Shown piece after piece: positions 44,173 through 53,306 of a stretch of DNA of 64,000 nucleotides (positions are counted from its first letter, which is position 1; every line of letters begins with the position of its first letter). Below the pieces are notes generated by a model. The model was not told the DNA's origin, searched no databases, and saw nothing but the letters and a program-made list of their open reading frames with translations. Source of the stretch: Saccharothrix sp. S26 (GTDB taxonomy: Bacteria; Actinomycetota; Actinomycetes; Mycobacteriales; Pseudonocardiaceae); NCBI RefSeq assembly GCF_021390395.1, contig NZ_JAJUWT010000021.1, positions 1 to 64,000 on the forward strand, written 5' to 3'. A program made the translations under genes and the position numbers.

Positions 44173-45498
44173 ATGGGCAGAGCGCGTTCGACGTCGTCGG
44201 GCGATCGACGCTGGTCACTATGGTCCCTGCCGCGGCAGGCCCTGGTGTACGTGCTGTCGGTGGACCTGCTCGCGGTGCTCGCGATCGCCGCCGCCACCAC
44301 CTGGCCCGTGCCCGCCGGGTCGTGGACCACGTTCGCCGTCCTGCTCGGCTGCGCCGCGCTGCACCTGCACTCGTCCCGCTGGATCGAGCGCATCCGCCGC
44401 GACCACAGCCACCTGCCGCACGTCGACCTGTGCAGCATCTGGATCCTGGCCGGCGCGCTCGTGCTGCCACCCGTGCTCGCCGTCGCCCTGGTCGTGCTGA
44501 TGTACGCGCACCGCTGGTGGGTCGTCGGCCGTTGGGACGCCTCACGCCCACCGCACCGCAACGTGTTCACCACGGCGATGATGGTGCTGGCCACGCTCGC
44601 CGCGGGGACCGTGGCGGGCCTCACCGGCCTGCGCGACCACCTGCGCGACGGGCAGCCCGCCGGCCCGCTCGACCTCGTCGGCCTGGTCGGCGCGGGCGCG
44701 GCGCAGTGGCTGGTCAACACCGCCCTGGTGGCCGCGGTGATCCTGCTGACCGTGCGGCCCCGCTCGGTGCGCGACGCCCTCGGCAGCGGCGCGGACAACC
44801 TGCTCGAAGCGGGCCAGCTCGCGCTGGGCGGGTTCGTCGCGCTCGCGGTCGCGTGGTGGCCCGGCTTCGCGCTGCCGATGGTGGTGGCGGCCGTCGCCCT
44901 GCACCGCACCGTGCTCATCCACCAGCTCGAGCTGGCCGCCCGCACCGACGCCAAGACCGGCCTGCTCAACGCCGAGGCCTGGCACCTGCAGGCGACGCTG
45001 GAGCTGCAACGCACCCGCCAGCAGCCGCCCGGCTCGCGGGTCGGCCTGTTCATGATCGACGTCGACCACTTCAAGGACATCAACGACACCCACGGCCACC
45101 AGACCGGCGACCTGGTGCTGCGGCGCATCGCGGCGGCGTTGGAGAGCGCGGTGCGGCGCGGTGACGCGGTCGGTCGCTTCGGCGGCGAGGAGTTCGCCGT
45201 GCTGCTGCCCGGTGTCGACCACGAGGAAGCCGTGGCCATCGCCGAGCGGATGCGCACCGAGGTCCACCGGGTGCTCGTGGACGACGGCGACGGCGGCACG
45301 GTCGCCGGGCTCACCGTCAGCATCGGCATCGCCGTGTGGCCCGAGGTCGCCGAGGACACCGTGTCCGGGCTGCTCGCCGCGGCCGACGCGGCGCTGTACG
45401 AGGCCAAGCGGCTCGGCCGCGACCAGGTGCAGGCGGCGGGCCGTCACCGCCGGGCACCGTGGACGCCCGCGGCCCGCGCCGAGCGCCCCGGGGTGTAA
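44173..45498 (+). CDS. Membrane diguanylate cyclase (GGDEF)
   Basis: A 441-residue protein with six to eight N-terminal membrane helices (about residues 20-260) and a C-terminal GGDEF domain. The active-site loop is RFGGEEFAVLL (GGEEF at residues 337-341) and an inhibitory I-site RRGD lies five residues before it, so it is probably an active and product-inhibited c-di-GMP synthase. Motifs TDAKTGLLNAEAW and MIDVDHFKDINDTHGH are complete. No EAL domain is present. It lies 111 bp upstream of the CHAT-TPR gene. Confidence 0.93.
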   Translation: MGRARSTSSGDRRWSLWSLPRQALVYVLSVDLLAVLAIAAATTWPVPAGSWTTFAVLLGCAALHLHSSRWIERIRRDHSHLPHVDLCSIWILAGALVLPPVLAVALVVLMYAHRWWVVGRWDASRPPHRNVFTTAMMVLATLAAGTVAGLTGLRDHLRDGQPAGPLDLVGLVGAGAAQWLVNTALVAAVILLTVRPRSVRDALGSGADNLLEAGQLALGGFVALAVAWWPGFALPMVVAAVALHRTVLIHQLELAARTDAKTGLLNAEAWHLQATLELQRTRQQPPGSRVGLFMIDVDHFKDINDTHGHQTGDLVLRRIAAALESAVRRGDAVGRFGGEEFAVLLPGVDHEEAVAIAERMRTEVHRVLVDDGDGGTVAGLTVSIGIAVWPEVAEDTVSGLLAAADAALYEAKRLGRDQVQAAGRHRRAPWTPAARAERPGV

Positions 45499-45609
45499 CA
45501 ACCGCGACTACCCGCGGGATCCGCTACTGGTCGGGCCCTCCGGTGGCGTAGTTTCTGCCCGCCACCCCCGACACGGTGGACCCTCCTCGCTTGCAAGGGT
45601 CGTGAGCCA

Positions 45610-48600
45610 GTGGACCTCGGTGCTCCGCACGGAATCCGCTTCCGCTTCGAAGCGGGGCTGCTGCGTGCCGTCCTGCTCGACGTGCACCGCAAGGCGCCCG
45701 TCGACGCCCGCGAGGAGCTGACCGCCGAGTCCGGCGCGCGTGACCTGCTGGTCGAGCAGACCCGCGACGGGCACGTGCGCGCGGTGCTGCGGCACCGGTT
45801 CGACCTGCCCGCGCCCGCCGACTGGCGGCTCGCCGTGGCCGCGCCCGCCACCGCCACCGACGACGGGGTGACGTTCGCCCTGCCCGACGCGGTGACGCTG
45901 CGCGTGTCCGGCTCCGCGCCGTGCCGCGTCGAGGACGGCGGCGTGTGCGTGCGGCTGCCCGCGGGCCGGTCCGACCTGGACGTCACGGTGGTCAGCGAGC
46001 CGGTGTTCGAGGTCGGCGACACGGTCGTGGTGTGCCGCCCGGACCAGGTGCGCGAGGCCGCGGTCGTGGTGTCGTGCCTGCCCGCCGACCGCGTCACGCC
46101 CGTCGTCGCGCTGCGGCCCGCGGACGCCTCGTCGCACCGGCACGACCGGCTGCTGGCCCAGCTGCTCGACGCCACCGGCGTGCGGCGCGTGGTGTTCCTC
46201 GCCGAGCCGGACATCGACGTCGAGGTGCTGCCCGACCTGCCCGAGCGCCTGCACCTGCCGGGGGAGGACCCCGCCGGGCTGACCGCCAAGGCGTGGGAGC
46301 TGCTGCGCGGCGGCGAGCCCGAGCGCACCCTCGACGTGGCGCCCGACGCGGACTTCGTCGCCGCCCTGTTCACCGCCCTGCGCACCGGCGCGGTGCTGCG
46401 CGTGGCCGACGACGCGCCACCCGTGCCGTTCGCCGCGCACAACCCGGACGACGGTGACGAGGCCGTGCTGGTCGAGCACACCGGAGAGGTCGACGACCTG
46501 GTCGCCGCCTGCTACGCCCACCACCGCGGCGCGCGGCTCGTGATCACGCCGAAGCCGGACCTGGCCGAGGTGGGCGCGGTGGTGGCCGAGGAGCAGGAGC
46601 GGGTCACCGCGGCGGCCGGCGCGATCGGTGACGCGGTGAAGGGCATCGGGTTCGTCGAGGCGCTGTGGCGGTACCTGTCCACCGGTGGGCACGACCCGTT
46701 CGCGGCGGTCGAGGCGGTGGTCACCGCGCAGGTGCCCGCCGAGGCGATCGCGGAGGTGGGCGACCGGCGGCTGACGGCGTTCACCACCGGCCTGCCGTAC
46801 TCCTTCGTGCACACCGAGTCCGTCAACTGGGCGCGCAAGCCGATCGGGCACGTGGTCGCCGACCCGGCGCTGGTCGTGCTCACCGAGCTGCACCGGGCGG
46901 GCGTGGCGCGCGAGCCCGGCGCGTTCAGCCTGGTGGTCGACTCCGGGGCGTTCCGCGCCGCGGCGGACGACCGGACGGCCGCGCCGCCGGGCCACCACAC
47001 CCACCCCATCGTGCTGCCCGAGCAGGACGCCTCACCCGACGTGCTGCGTGACCTGGTCGCGGACCTGCCGGTCGAGCTGCTGTTCTTCAACTGCCACGAC
47101 GCCGACGACGCGATCGTGCTGGGCGGCGACACGCTGCCCGACGACGACATCCCCGTGACGCTGCCGCACCGGCCGATCGTGTTCAACAACTCGTGCCGGT
47201 CGTGGACGCGGCTGGGCCGCGAGTTCGTCCGCGCTGGTGCGCGCGGCTACATCGGCACCCTGTGGACGATCCCGCCGAACCTCGCCGCCGGGTTCGCCCG
47301 CACGGTCGTGCGGCGGCTCACCGTCGAGGAGACGCCTGCCGCGCGTGCGATCGTCAACACCGGCACGCCCGGCGGCATCGAGCGGTCCTACCTGTACGTC
47401 GGCACGGTCAACGGCCGGTTGGACGAGTGGCGCGACCGGTCCACCACGGCCGCGGAGGCCGCGCTGGCCGGGTGCGAGCTGCTGGCCGCCGCCGCCCGCG
47501 ACTGCGCCGGGCCGGTGTCGCCGGTGCTGCACCGGGAGCTCTGCGCGCTGCGCGAGGTCGCCGAGGCGGGCGAGGCGACCGACACCCCGTCGTACGCGGC
47601 CGTGCTCTTGGCCGAGCTGAAGCTGGAGGACGACGACGAGCGGGCCGCCGTCCTGGTGGAGCGGATCGACGCCCTGCTCGGCGGGCTCGACCTGCCCGAG
47701 GACGAGCTGGAAGCGCTCTGGGCGACCAGGTTCGAGCTCACCGGCGCCCGGCACGAGCGGCGCGGGGAATACGGGGCCGCGCTCGCGGACTTCGAACGGT
47801 GTGTGGGCTTGGGCGACGCGTGCCCCGATCGCGCGGACGTCCTGCTGCGGATGGCGAGGCTGCTGATGCGCGAAGGCAGAACCGACGAAGCCGGACAGGC
47901 GGCGCGGCTGGCGTACGACGAGCACCGCGCGAGCGGCGACGGACCCGGGCAGCTGGAGTCGGTCACCGTGCTCGATGGCCTCGGTGACGCCGACCCCGCG
48001 ACCGCGCTGCGCTACGCCGTCGAGGGCCACGACCTGGCCGAGGAGCTCGGCGACCGGGCCCGGCAGGCGGCGTTCAAGCTGGCCGAGTGCGACCGCCGCC
48101 GTGACGCGGGTGACCTGGCCGAGGCGATCGAGGCCGGGTCGCGTGCCGTGGAGCTGTTCCGCGCCCTGGGCGACGACCGGCAGGAGCTGGCCGCGCTGCG
48201 CCGGCTCGGCGCGTGCCACCGGGACCGGGGCGACCTGGAGACCGCGCAGCACTACGCCCTCGTGGGGCTGGCCCGCGCCGAGCAGGTCGGCGCGGCGGCC
48301 GAGGTGGCGTCGTTCCACGACGACCTGGGCGAGGTGCTCACCGCGCGCGGCGAGCACGGCGCGGCGCTGGGCCACTACCGGCACGCGGTGTCCAAGCTCG
48401 TCGCCACCGGCGCGTGGGAGCGCGGCGCGGAACTGCTGCCGCACCTGGCCGTGGGCGCGGTGCGGGCGGGCGACCCGGAGGCTCTGTGGACCGCCGCCCT
48501 GTCCGGCGGCCTGATCTGCGAGGTCGCGCCGCGCGAGGTGTGGGCGTCGGTCCTGCCGCTGGTGGTGGACTCGATGAAGCGGGCGATCGAGACCGGGCCG

Positions 48601-48885
48601 CTGGAGCTGACCGAACGCGGCATGACCGACTTCGCCAGCGCGGTGACCGCGGGCCGGCGCGAGGACATGCCGTTCCAGGTGGGCCTGCTCGCGGACGTGG
48701 TGGTCGTGCTGCTGGCGTGGCTGATGGACCGCGCCGACGCGCACATCCTCGCGTTCGCCCGCGAGCTGGACCGCACCAGCGGCGGCGTGCTCGACCTGGT
48801 CGGCTACGTGTCCGTGCCCTACGCCGACCGCGCCCGCAACCCCGGGACGGGCCGGTCGCGGCCTACCAGTGGCGGCCCGCGCTGA
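45610..48885 (+). CDS. CHAT protease-like protein with TPR-rich C-terminus
   Basis: A 1091-residue protein. The N-terminal about 380 residues have no recognised domain. A CHAT (caspase HetF-associated with TPR) domain spans about residues 400-610, with the likely catalytic pair His496 (LLFFNCHDAD) and Cys529 (IVFNNSCRSW) and the family signature GARGYIGTLWTIPPNLAAGFARTVVRRL. From about residue 690 to 1000 come TPR-like helical repeats (GALADFERCVGLG, EAIEAGSRAVELFRALGDD, AALRRLGACHRDRGDLETAQHYALVGLARA and others). CHAT-TPR proteins act as caspase-like proteases in defence or regulated cell death; the target is unknown here. GTG 45610 start. Confidence 0.8.
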   Translation: MDLGAPHGIRFRFEAGLLRAVLLDVHRKAPVDAREELTAESGARDLLVEQTRDGHVRAVLRHRFDLPAPADWRLAVAAPATATDDGVTFALPDAVTLRVSGSAPCRVEDGGVCVRLPAGRSDLDVTVVSEPVFEVGDTVVVCRPDQVREAAVVVSCLPADRVTPVVALRPADASSHRHDRLLAQLLDATGVRRVVFLAEPDIDVEVLPDLPERLHLPGEDPAGLTAKAWELLRGGEPERTLDVAPDADFVAALFTALRTGAVLRVADDAPPVPFAAHNPDDGDEAVLVEHTGEVDDLVAACYAHHRGARLVITPKPDLAEVGAVVAEEQERVTAAAGAIGDAVKGIGFVEALWRYLSTGGHDPFAAVEAVVTAQVPAEAIAEVGDRRLTAFTTGLPYSFVHTESVNWARKPIGHVVADPALVVLTELHRAGVAREPGAFSLVVDSGAFRAAADDRTAAPPGHHTHPIVLPEQDASPDVLRDLVADLPVELLFFNCHDADDAIVLGGDTLPDDDIPVTLPHRPIVFNNSCRSWTRLGREFVRAGARGYIGTLWTIPPNLAAGFARTVVRRLTVEETPAARAIVNTGTPGGIERSYLYVGTVNGRLDEWRDRSTTAAEAALAGCELLAAAARDCAGPVSPVLHRELCALREVAEAGEATDTPSYAAVLLAELKLEDDDERAAVLVERIDALLGGLDLPEDELEALWATRFELTGARHERRGEYGAALADFERCVGLGDACPDRADVLLRMARLLMREGRTDEAGQAARLAYDEHRASGDGPGQLESVTVLDGLGDADPATALRYAVEGHDLAEELGDRARQAAFKLAECDRRRDAGDLAEAIEAGSRAVELFRALGDDRQELAALRRLGACHRDRGDLETAQHYALVGLARAEQVGAAAEVASFHDDLGEVLTARGEHGAALGHYRHAVSKLVATGAWERGAELLPHLAVGAVRAGDPEALWTAALSGGLICEVAPREVWASVLPLVVDSMKRAIETGPLELTERGMTDFASAVTAGRREDMPFQVGLLADVVVVLLAWLMDRADAHILAFARELDRTSGGVLDLVGYVSVPYADRARNPGTGRSRPTSGGPR

Positions 48886-49435
48886 GCTCGTCCAGCCCGG
48901 GGCGCGACAGGTGCAGCACCTGGAAGCGGACCTCGGCGTCCGGCGCGGTGCTCCACAGGCTGAAGTGCACCAGCTCCCAGTGCCGGGGGTCGATCGCCAG
49001 CGCGGTGCAGTGCAGCGCCGGGTCGTCCTTGAGCGACTTCAGCTCGTCGAGTGCCTGGTCGATCGCCTCGGTCGGGTCGGCGAACGCGGGCAGCCGCCAC
49101 GTGCGCTTGGTCGCGGCGGTGGGCGCGTCGGCCGTGCCGCGCTCGAACGCCAGACCCGCCCAGTGCTGCACGGTCGGCCGGCCGAAGTCGGCGCTCAGCC
49201 CCCGGAAACCGGGACCCCACAGGAAGCTGTTCATGCCCTCGACGGTGCGCCACAGGTAGAACGGGGCGTACTGGTTGACCGGCGACCCGTCGACACCGCG
49301 TTCCCGCACGCAGTAGGCCTTCAGGCCCAGGCCGGGGAAGGCGTCCAGCGCGGAGCCCTTGGTGGCGACGCGCGTGCGGATGACGTCCATGTCGTAGTCG
49401 GCGGGCAGGGTGATCTCGTAGTGCATCGCGTGCAT
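48863..49435 (-). CDS. DUF4865-family protein
   Basis: A 190-residue soluble protein that begins MHAMHYEITLPADYDMDVIRTRVATKGSALDAFPGLGLKAYCVRERG and includes QYAPFYLWRTVEGMNSFLWGPGF and DPRHWELVHFSLWS, matching the DUF4865 pattern. The family has unknown function. It follows a P1 peptidase gene by 2 bp on the same strand, with GGGGGAAC as Shine-Dalgarno. It overlaps the end of the CHAT gene on the other strand by 23 bp. Confidence 0.75.
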   Translation of the reverse strand: MHAMHYEITLPADYDMDVIRTRVATKGSALDAFPGLGLKAYCVRERGVDGSPVNQYAPFYLWRTVEGMNSFLWGPGFRGLSADFGRPTVQHWAGLAFERGTADAPTAATKRTWRLPAFADPTEAIDQALDELKSLKDDPALHCTALAIDPRHWELVHFSLWSTAPDAEVRFQVLHLSRPGLDELSAGRHW

Positions 49436-49437
49436 GG

Positions 49438-50481
49438 TCAGTTCCCCCGGTACGTGGCGGCGGTGCGTGGGTAGAGCTCTCGGTAGGCCGCGAGGTGACC
49501 CCACGGCGTGGTGACGGAATGGGCCCGGAGCAGGCCGTGGACGAGCGCCCGGGCGAACACCGCGCGTGCGGCGGCGAGCACCTGGTCGACGTCCTCGGCG
49601 TCGTGCGTGCCGGTGGAGGTGGCGAACACCGTGTCGCCGTCGGTGAGGCCGTGGGCCGGGCGGACGGCGGTCGCGAGACCGTCCTGCGCCGCGTTGGCCA
49701 GGGCGAACAGGTGCGGCAGGCGGGCGTTCGTGGCGATCGCGCCGATGACGGTGTTGAACGGCTGCGCGTGCCCCTGCACGCGGGCCGCCCGCAGGTCGTC
49801 ACCCTGGTAGGTGGGGAACTCGCCGGGCAGGCCGAGGTGGGCGGCGAACGGCAGGCCGGTGTCCACGTCGACGGACGGGCCGACCGCGTTGAGCGCGGCG
49901 ACCGCGCCGACGACGACGCCACCGGGCAGCTCGGCGCTCGCCGTGCCCAGACCGCCCTTCAGCGTGGCGTTGAGCGCGCCCGTGCCGGCGCCGACGTTGC
50001 CCTGCGCCACCTCGACCCCGGCGTTGCGCACCGCCTCCGCGCCCTCCTCGGCCCCGGGCCGTGCGTGGAAGTCGCCACCGCGCCCCAGGTCGAACAACGC
50101 CGCGGCGGGCACGAACGCCCCGAGCTCCCGCGACGCCCCGTCAGCCGCCGCCAACCCGTACGCGCTCCCACCGGTGAGCACGACACCGCGCACCTCCCGA
50201 CCGCCGTAGCGGGCGTCGAGCGCGGCCGTGTCCCGGGTCGCGGGCGCACCACCTCGGACATCCACAGTGGACCGCGAACCGGCCGGGAACAACACGGCCG
50301 TGACACCGGTCAACGCACCACCACCGATCCGCGTGGCGTGCCCGACCAGCACACCGGGCACATCGGTGATCGCGTTCCGCACACCGTCGATGCTACGACC
50401 GACCCACTTCGTCGGCTCCCGCGGTGTGGGCGTTCGGGTTCGCGGGTCGGGAACCGGGCCACCGAGTGCGTCGAGGTCCAC
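49438..50481 (-). CDS. P1-family (DmpA-like) aminopeptidase
   Basis: A 347-residue N-terminal-nucleophile hydrolase. Features include NAITDVPGVLVGHAT near the N-terminus, GVVLTGGSAYGLAAADGA, GNVGAGTGALNATLKGGLGTAS, and the nucleophile segment FNTVIGAIATNARL (the Thr is predicted to become the N-terminus after self-cleavage), then RPAHGLTDGDTVFA. Members are L-aminopeptidases/D-esterases. The GTG start at 50481 adds about 30 residues before the family core; a GTG near 50380 is possible. Confidence 0.85.
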   Translation of the reverse strand: MDLDALGGPVPDPRTRTPTPREPTKWVGRSIDGVRNAITDVPGVLVGHATRIGGGALTGVTAVLFPAGSRSTVDVRGGAPATRDTAALDARYGGREVRGVVLTGGSAYGLAAADGASRELGAFVPAAALFDLGRGGDFHARPGAEEGAEAVRNAGVEVAQGNVGAGTGALNATLKGGLGTASAELPGGVVVGAVAALNAVGPSVDVDTGLPFAAHLGLPGEFPTYQGDDLRAARVQGHAQPFNTVIGAIATNARLPHLFALANAAQDGLATAVRPAHGLTDGDTVFATSTGTHDAEDVDQVLAAARAVFARALVHGLLRAHSVTTPWGHLAAYRELYPRTAATYRGN

Positions 50482-50521
50482 GAGAACCGAAGCCCGGAGC
50501 CGGCCCGGCGTGAGCCGGCGG

Positions 50522-51952
50522 TCAGTCGGTCGTGAGCAGGGTGCGGCCCAGTTCGCGGACGACGGAGGCCAGCAGGTCGACGTCCTCCTCGGTGGTGCGC
50601 CAGTTCACGATCGCGGGACGCAGGGCGACCATGCCGCGGTAGACGGTGGTGCCCGCGTAGACGCGGCCGTCGTCGATCAGGGCCTCGCCCAGGCGGCGGT
50701 TCAGGTCGTCCAGGGCGGATTCCGGGACGCCCGGTGGGCGGTAGCGGAAGCAGACGATGAAGAGGGTGATCGGGGCCAGCAGTTCGAGGTCGGGTGCCTC
50801 TTCGATGCGGCGGCCCAGGCGCAGGGCCAGGTCTTGGTGGCGTTCGACCATGGCGCGGTGGCCGTCGCGGCCGTAGGCGCGCAGGGTGGCCCACAGCGGG
50901 AAGGCGCGGGCGCGGCGGGAGGACTCCGGGCCGCGCGTGTTGTAGTTGACGAACTCGTCGTCCGGGTCGGGCAGGTAGGCGGTGTGCCAGCCGCCGAAGG
51001 TCCGCTCCAGGGCGGCCGGGTCGCGCACGAACGCCATGCCGCTGTCGTACGGCACGTTGAGCCACTTGTGGCCGTCGGCGGCCACCGAGTCGGCCCGCTC
51101 CACGCCGCGCACCAGCCCGGCCGTGCGCGGCGACACGGCGGCGAACAGGCCGAACGCGCCGTCCACGTGCAGCCACGCCCCGTGCCGCTGCGCCAGGTCG
51201 GCCATCGCGTCGAGCGGGTCGTAGTCGCCGCCGTTGACCTCACCCGCGTTGCCGATCAGCACCGCCGGCCCCGACGACGCCAGCTCCCGGTCGAGGGCGT
51301 CGACGTCGAGCCTGCCCGCGTCGTCACGGGCCAGCACCCGCACCGCGTCGCGCCCCAACCCCAGCAGTTGCAACGCCTTGCGGCTGCTCGGGTGCACGTA
51401 CCCGCTGGAGAACACCGGCAGCCGCGGCAGCCCGACCAGGCCGTCCGCGGCGACGTCCACCCCGTGCCGCCGCGCCCACCAGTCCCGCGCGCACGCCAAC
51501 CCGGTCAGGTTCGCGGCCGTCGCGCTCGGCGTGAGCACCCCGCCGTGCGACTCGGGCAGCCCCAACAGCTCTTTCAACCACCGCAGCACCACCGTCTCGG
51601 CGCGCGCGGCCAGCGGCGAGGTCAGCCACAGCCCGGTGGCCTGGTCCAGCAGCGACGTCACCCAGTCCGCCGCCTGCGCGGCCGGGGTCGCGCCACCGAC
51701 CACGAAGTGGAAGAACCGGGGCCCGGACGAGTGCGTGGCGGCCCGCGTCCCGATCCGCAGCAGGTCCGCGACGGCGGCGATCGTGCCGTCGCCCGCCTGC
51801 GGCAGCGGCCCGTCCAGGTCGTCGACCAGGTGGGCGTGCGTGGCGTCGCGCACCGGCAGGTGCGGCAACGCGTCGAGGTACGGCCCGGCGGCCCGCGCCA
51901 CCATCCCCAACGCCTCGGCGGCGTCCTCTCGAGCGTTCAGCGGATCACCCAT
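50522..51952 (-). CDS. PLP-dependent group II amino acid decarboxylase-like enzyme
   Basis: A 476-residue fold-type I enzyme (aromatic-L-amino-acid/glutamate decarboxylase group). PLP-lysine Lys296 is in VAADGHKWLNVPYDSG. Other features are FFHFVVGGATPAAQAADWVTSLLDQATGLWLTSP, GGVLTPSATAANLTGLACARDWW and HVDGAFGLFAAVSP. The substrate is not predictable. TACCCT lies exactly 6 nt before the ATG, marking a leaderless promoter. It is divergent from the type-B carboxylesterase. Confidence 0.9.
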   Translation of the reverse strand: MGDPLNAREDAAEALGMVARAAGPYLDALPHLPVRDATHAHLVDDLDGPLPQAGDGTIAAVADLLRIGTRAATHSSGPRFFHFVVGGATPAAQAADWVTSLLDQATGLWLTSPLAARAETVVLRWLKELLGLPESHGGVLTPSATAANLTGLACARDWWARRHGVDVAADGLVGLPRLPVFSSGYVHPSSRKALQLLGLGRDAVRVLARDDAGRLDVDALDRELASSGPAVLIGNAGEVNGGDYDPLDAMADLAQRHGAWLHVDGAFGLFAAVSPRTAGLVRGVERADSVAADGHKWLNVPYDSGMAFVRDPAALERTFGGWHTAYLPDPDDEFVNYNTRGPESSRRARAFPLWATLRAYGRDGHRAMVERHQDLALRLGRRIEEAPDLELLAPITLFIVCFRYRPPGVPESALDDLNRRLGEALIDDGRVYAGTTVYRGMVALRPAIVNWRTTEEDVDLLASVVRELGRTLLTTD

Positions 51953-52031
51953 CTTCGCAGGGTAGGCGCTGGTGGGCGATGTGGGCACCCGGCTCGACGC
52001 GCGGGCCGCGGCCACGGCAGAGTGCGCGCCG

Positions 52032-53306
52032 ATGACACGACGTGGGCGGTTCAGGGGCCGGGCGGTCGACGCGGAGGTGGACGCCTTCCTCGGCATCCGG
52101 TACGCCGAGCCGCCGTTCGGCGCGCGCCGGTTCGCCGCGCCCGTGCCGGTCGACGACGCGGGCGACCGCCGGGAGTTCGGCCCGATCGCGCCGCAGTCCG
52201 CGCGGCTGCCCGGCGCACCGGTGTGGCGGCCGGGCGACGAGGACGTGCTGACCCTCAACGTGTGGACGCCGTCCACTTCGGACGGACCGTGGCCGGTGCT
52301 GCTGTACCTCCACGGCGGTGCTTACACGTTCGGGTCGTCGGCCCAGCCGGACTACGACGGCACGGCGTTGGCACGGGCCGGGCTGGTCGTCGTCACGTGC
52401 AACTACCGGCTCGGGTTCGAGGGCTTCGGGCACGTGGACGGCCACCCGGACAACCGGGGGCTGCTCGACCAGCGGGCCGCGCTGCGGTGGGTGCGGGAGC
52501 ACATCGCGGTCTTCGGCGGCGACCCGGACGACGTCACGGTCGGCGGCCAGTCGGCAGGCGCCGGGTCGGCGTTGTTCCTGGCGGCGTCGGAGCCGGTGCG
52601 GCGGGTCATCGCGCACAGCGTGCCGAACCGGGTCTGCACGCCGGGGTTCGCGCGGCGGGTCGCGGAGTGGATCGACAGCACGACGCCGGAGTCGGCGGTG
52701 GCGTCGGCCGACGCGCTCGTCGCCGCGCAGCGCACCGGGCCGTTGAGCTACGACCCGGTGCTGTTCGGGCCGGTCGCCGACGCGCTGCCCGCCTTGGCGG
52801 TGGACGCCCTGCTGTGCCACACGGACGTCGAGTACGCGCTGTTCGACGCGGTGGGCACGTTCCGGCCGCCCGCCGACCTGCGGGTGTTCGGCCGCGACTG
52901 GGGCATCCCCGACCACGTCATCGCCGCGTACGAGCACTTCGAGGACGCGCACGTGCGGCTCGCGGGCGACTTCGTCTTCGCCGAGCCCACCGCCAGGCTC
53001 GCCGAGGCGCACGGCCGGGCGTTCCTGGCCCGGTTCACCCGGCCTCCCGCGTGGCACACCGCCGACGTGCCGTTCTCGTTCGGCAACCTGGCCGGGAACG
53101 AGTTCCTGATCGGCGGCCCGGCCGGTGACGACGAGCGCGCGCTGTCCCGTCGGATGCTCCGCGCGTGGGTCGACTTCTGCACCACCGGCGATCCCGGGTG
53201 GACGGGTGTGCACCACTGGGGCGAGGAGGTCGAGTCGCGGCGCGAGGCGTGGCGGGGTGTGGACCTCCCCGCACCCGTCGACCACCCCGTCGAGCCGGTC
53301 ACCTGA
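52032..53306 (+). CDS. Type-B carboxylesterase
   Basis: A 424-residue alpha/beta hydrolase. The oxyanion loop is YLHGGAYTFGSS, the nucleophile elbow GGQSAGAGS (Ser174), and the AERYAEPPFGARRFAAPVP-type N-terminus (GIRYAEPPFGARRFAAP) identifies the carboxylesterase/para-nitrobenzyl esterase family. It is shorter than the usual 480-520 residues, lacking part of the lid. The esterase stop overlaps the stop of a convergent gene by 8 bp. An upstream GTG (51972) is possible but ATG 52032 fits the family. Confidence 0.87.
   Translation: MTRRGRFRGRAVDAEVDAFLGIRYAEPPFGARRFAAPVPVDDAGDRREFGPIAPQSARLPGAPVWRPGDEDVLTLNVWTPSTSDGPWPVLLYLHGGAYTFGSSAQPDYDGTALARAGLVVVTCNYRLGFEGFGHVDGHPDNRGLLDQRAALRWVREHIAVFGGDPDDVTVGGQSAGAGSALFLAASEPVRRVIAHSVPNRVCTPGFARRVAEWIDSTTPESAVASADALVAAQRTGPLSYDPVLFGPVADALPALAVDALLCHTDVEYALFDAVGTFRPPADLRVFGRDWGIPDHVIAAYEHFEDAHVRLAGDFVFAEPTARLAEAHGRAFLARFTRPPAWHTADVPFSFGNLAGNEFLIGGPAGDDERALSRRMLRAWVDFCTTGDPGWTGVHHWGEEVESRREAWRGVDLPAPVDHPVEPVT

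Noticed and set aside
52042-52746. Alternative frames in the carboxylesterase gene
   Set aside because: Only Arg/Ser-rich shadow coding.
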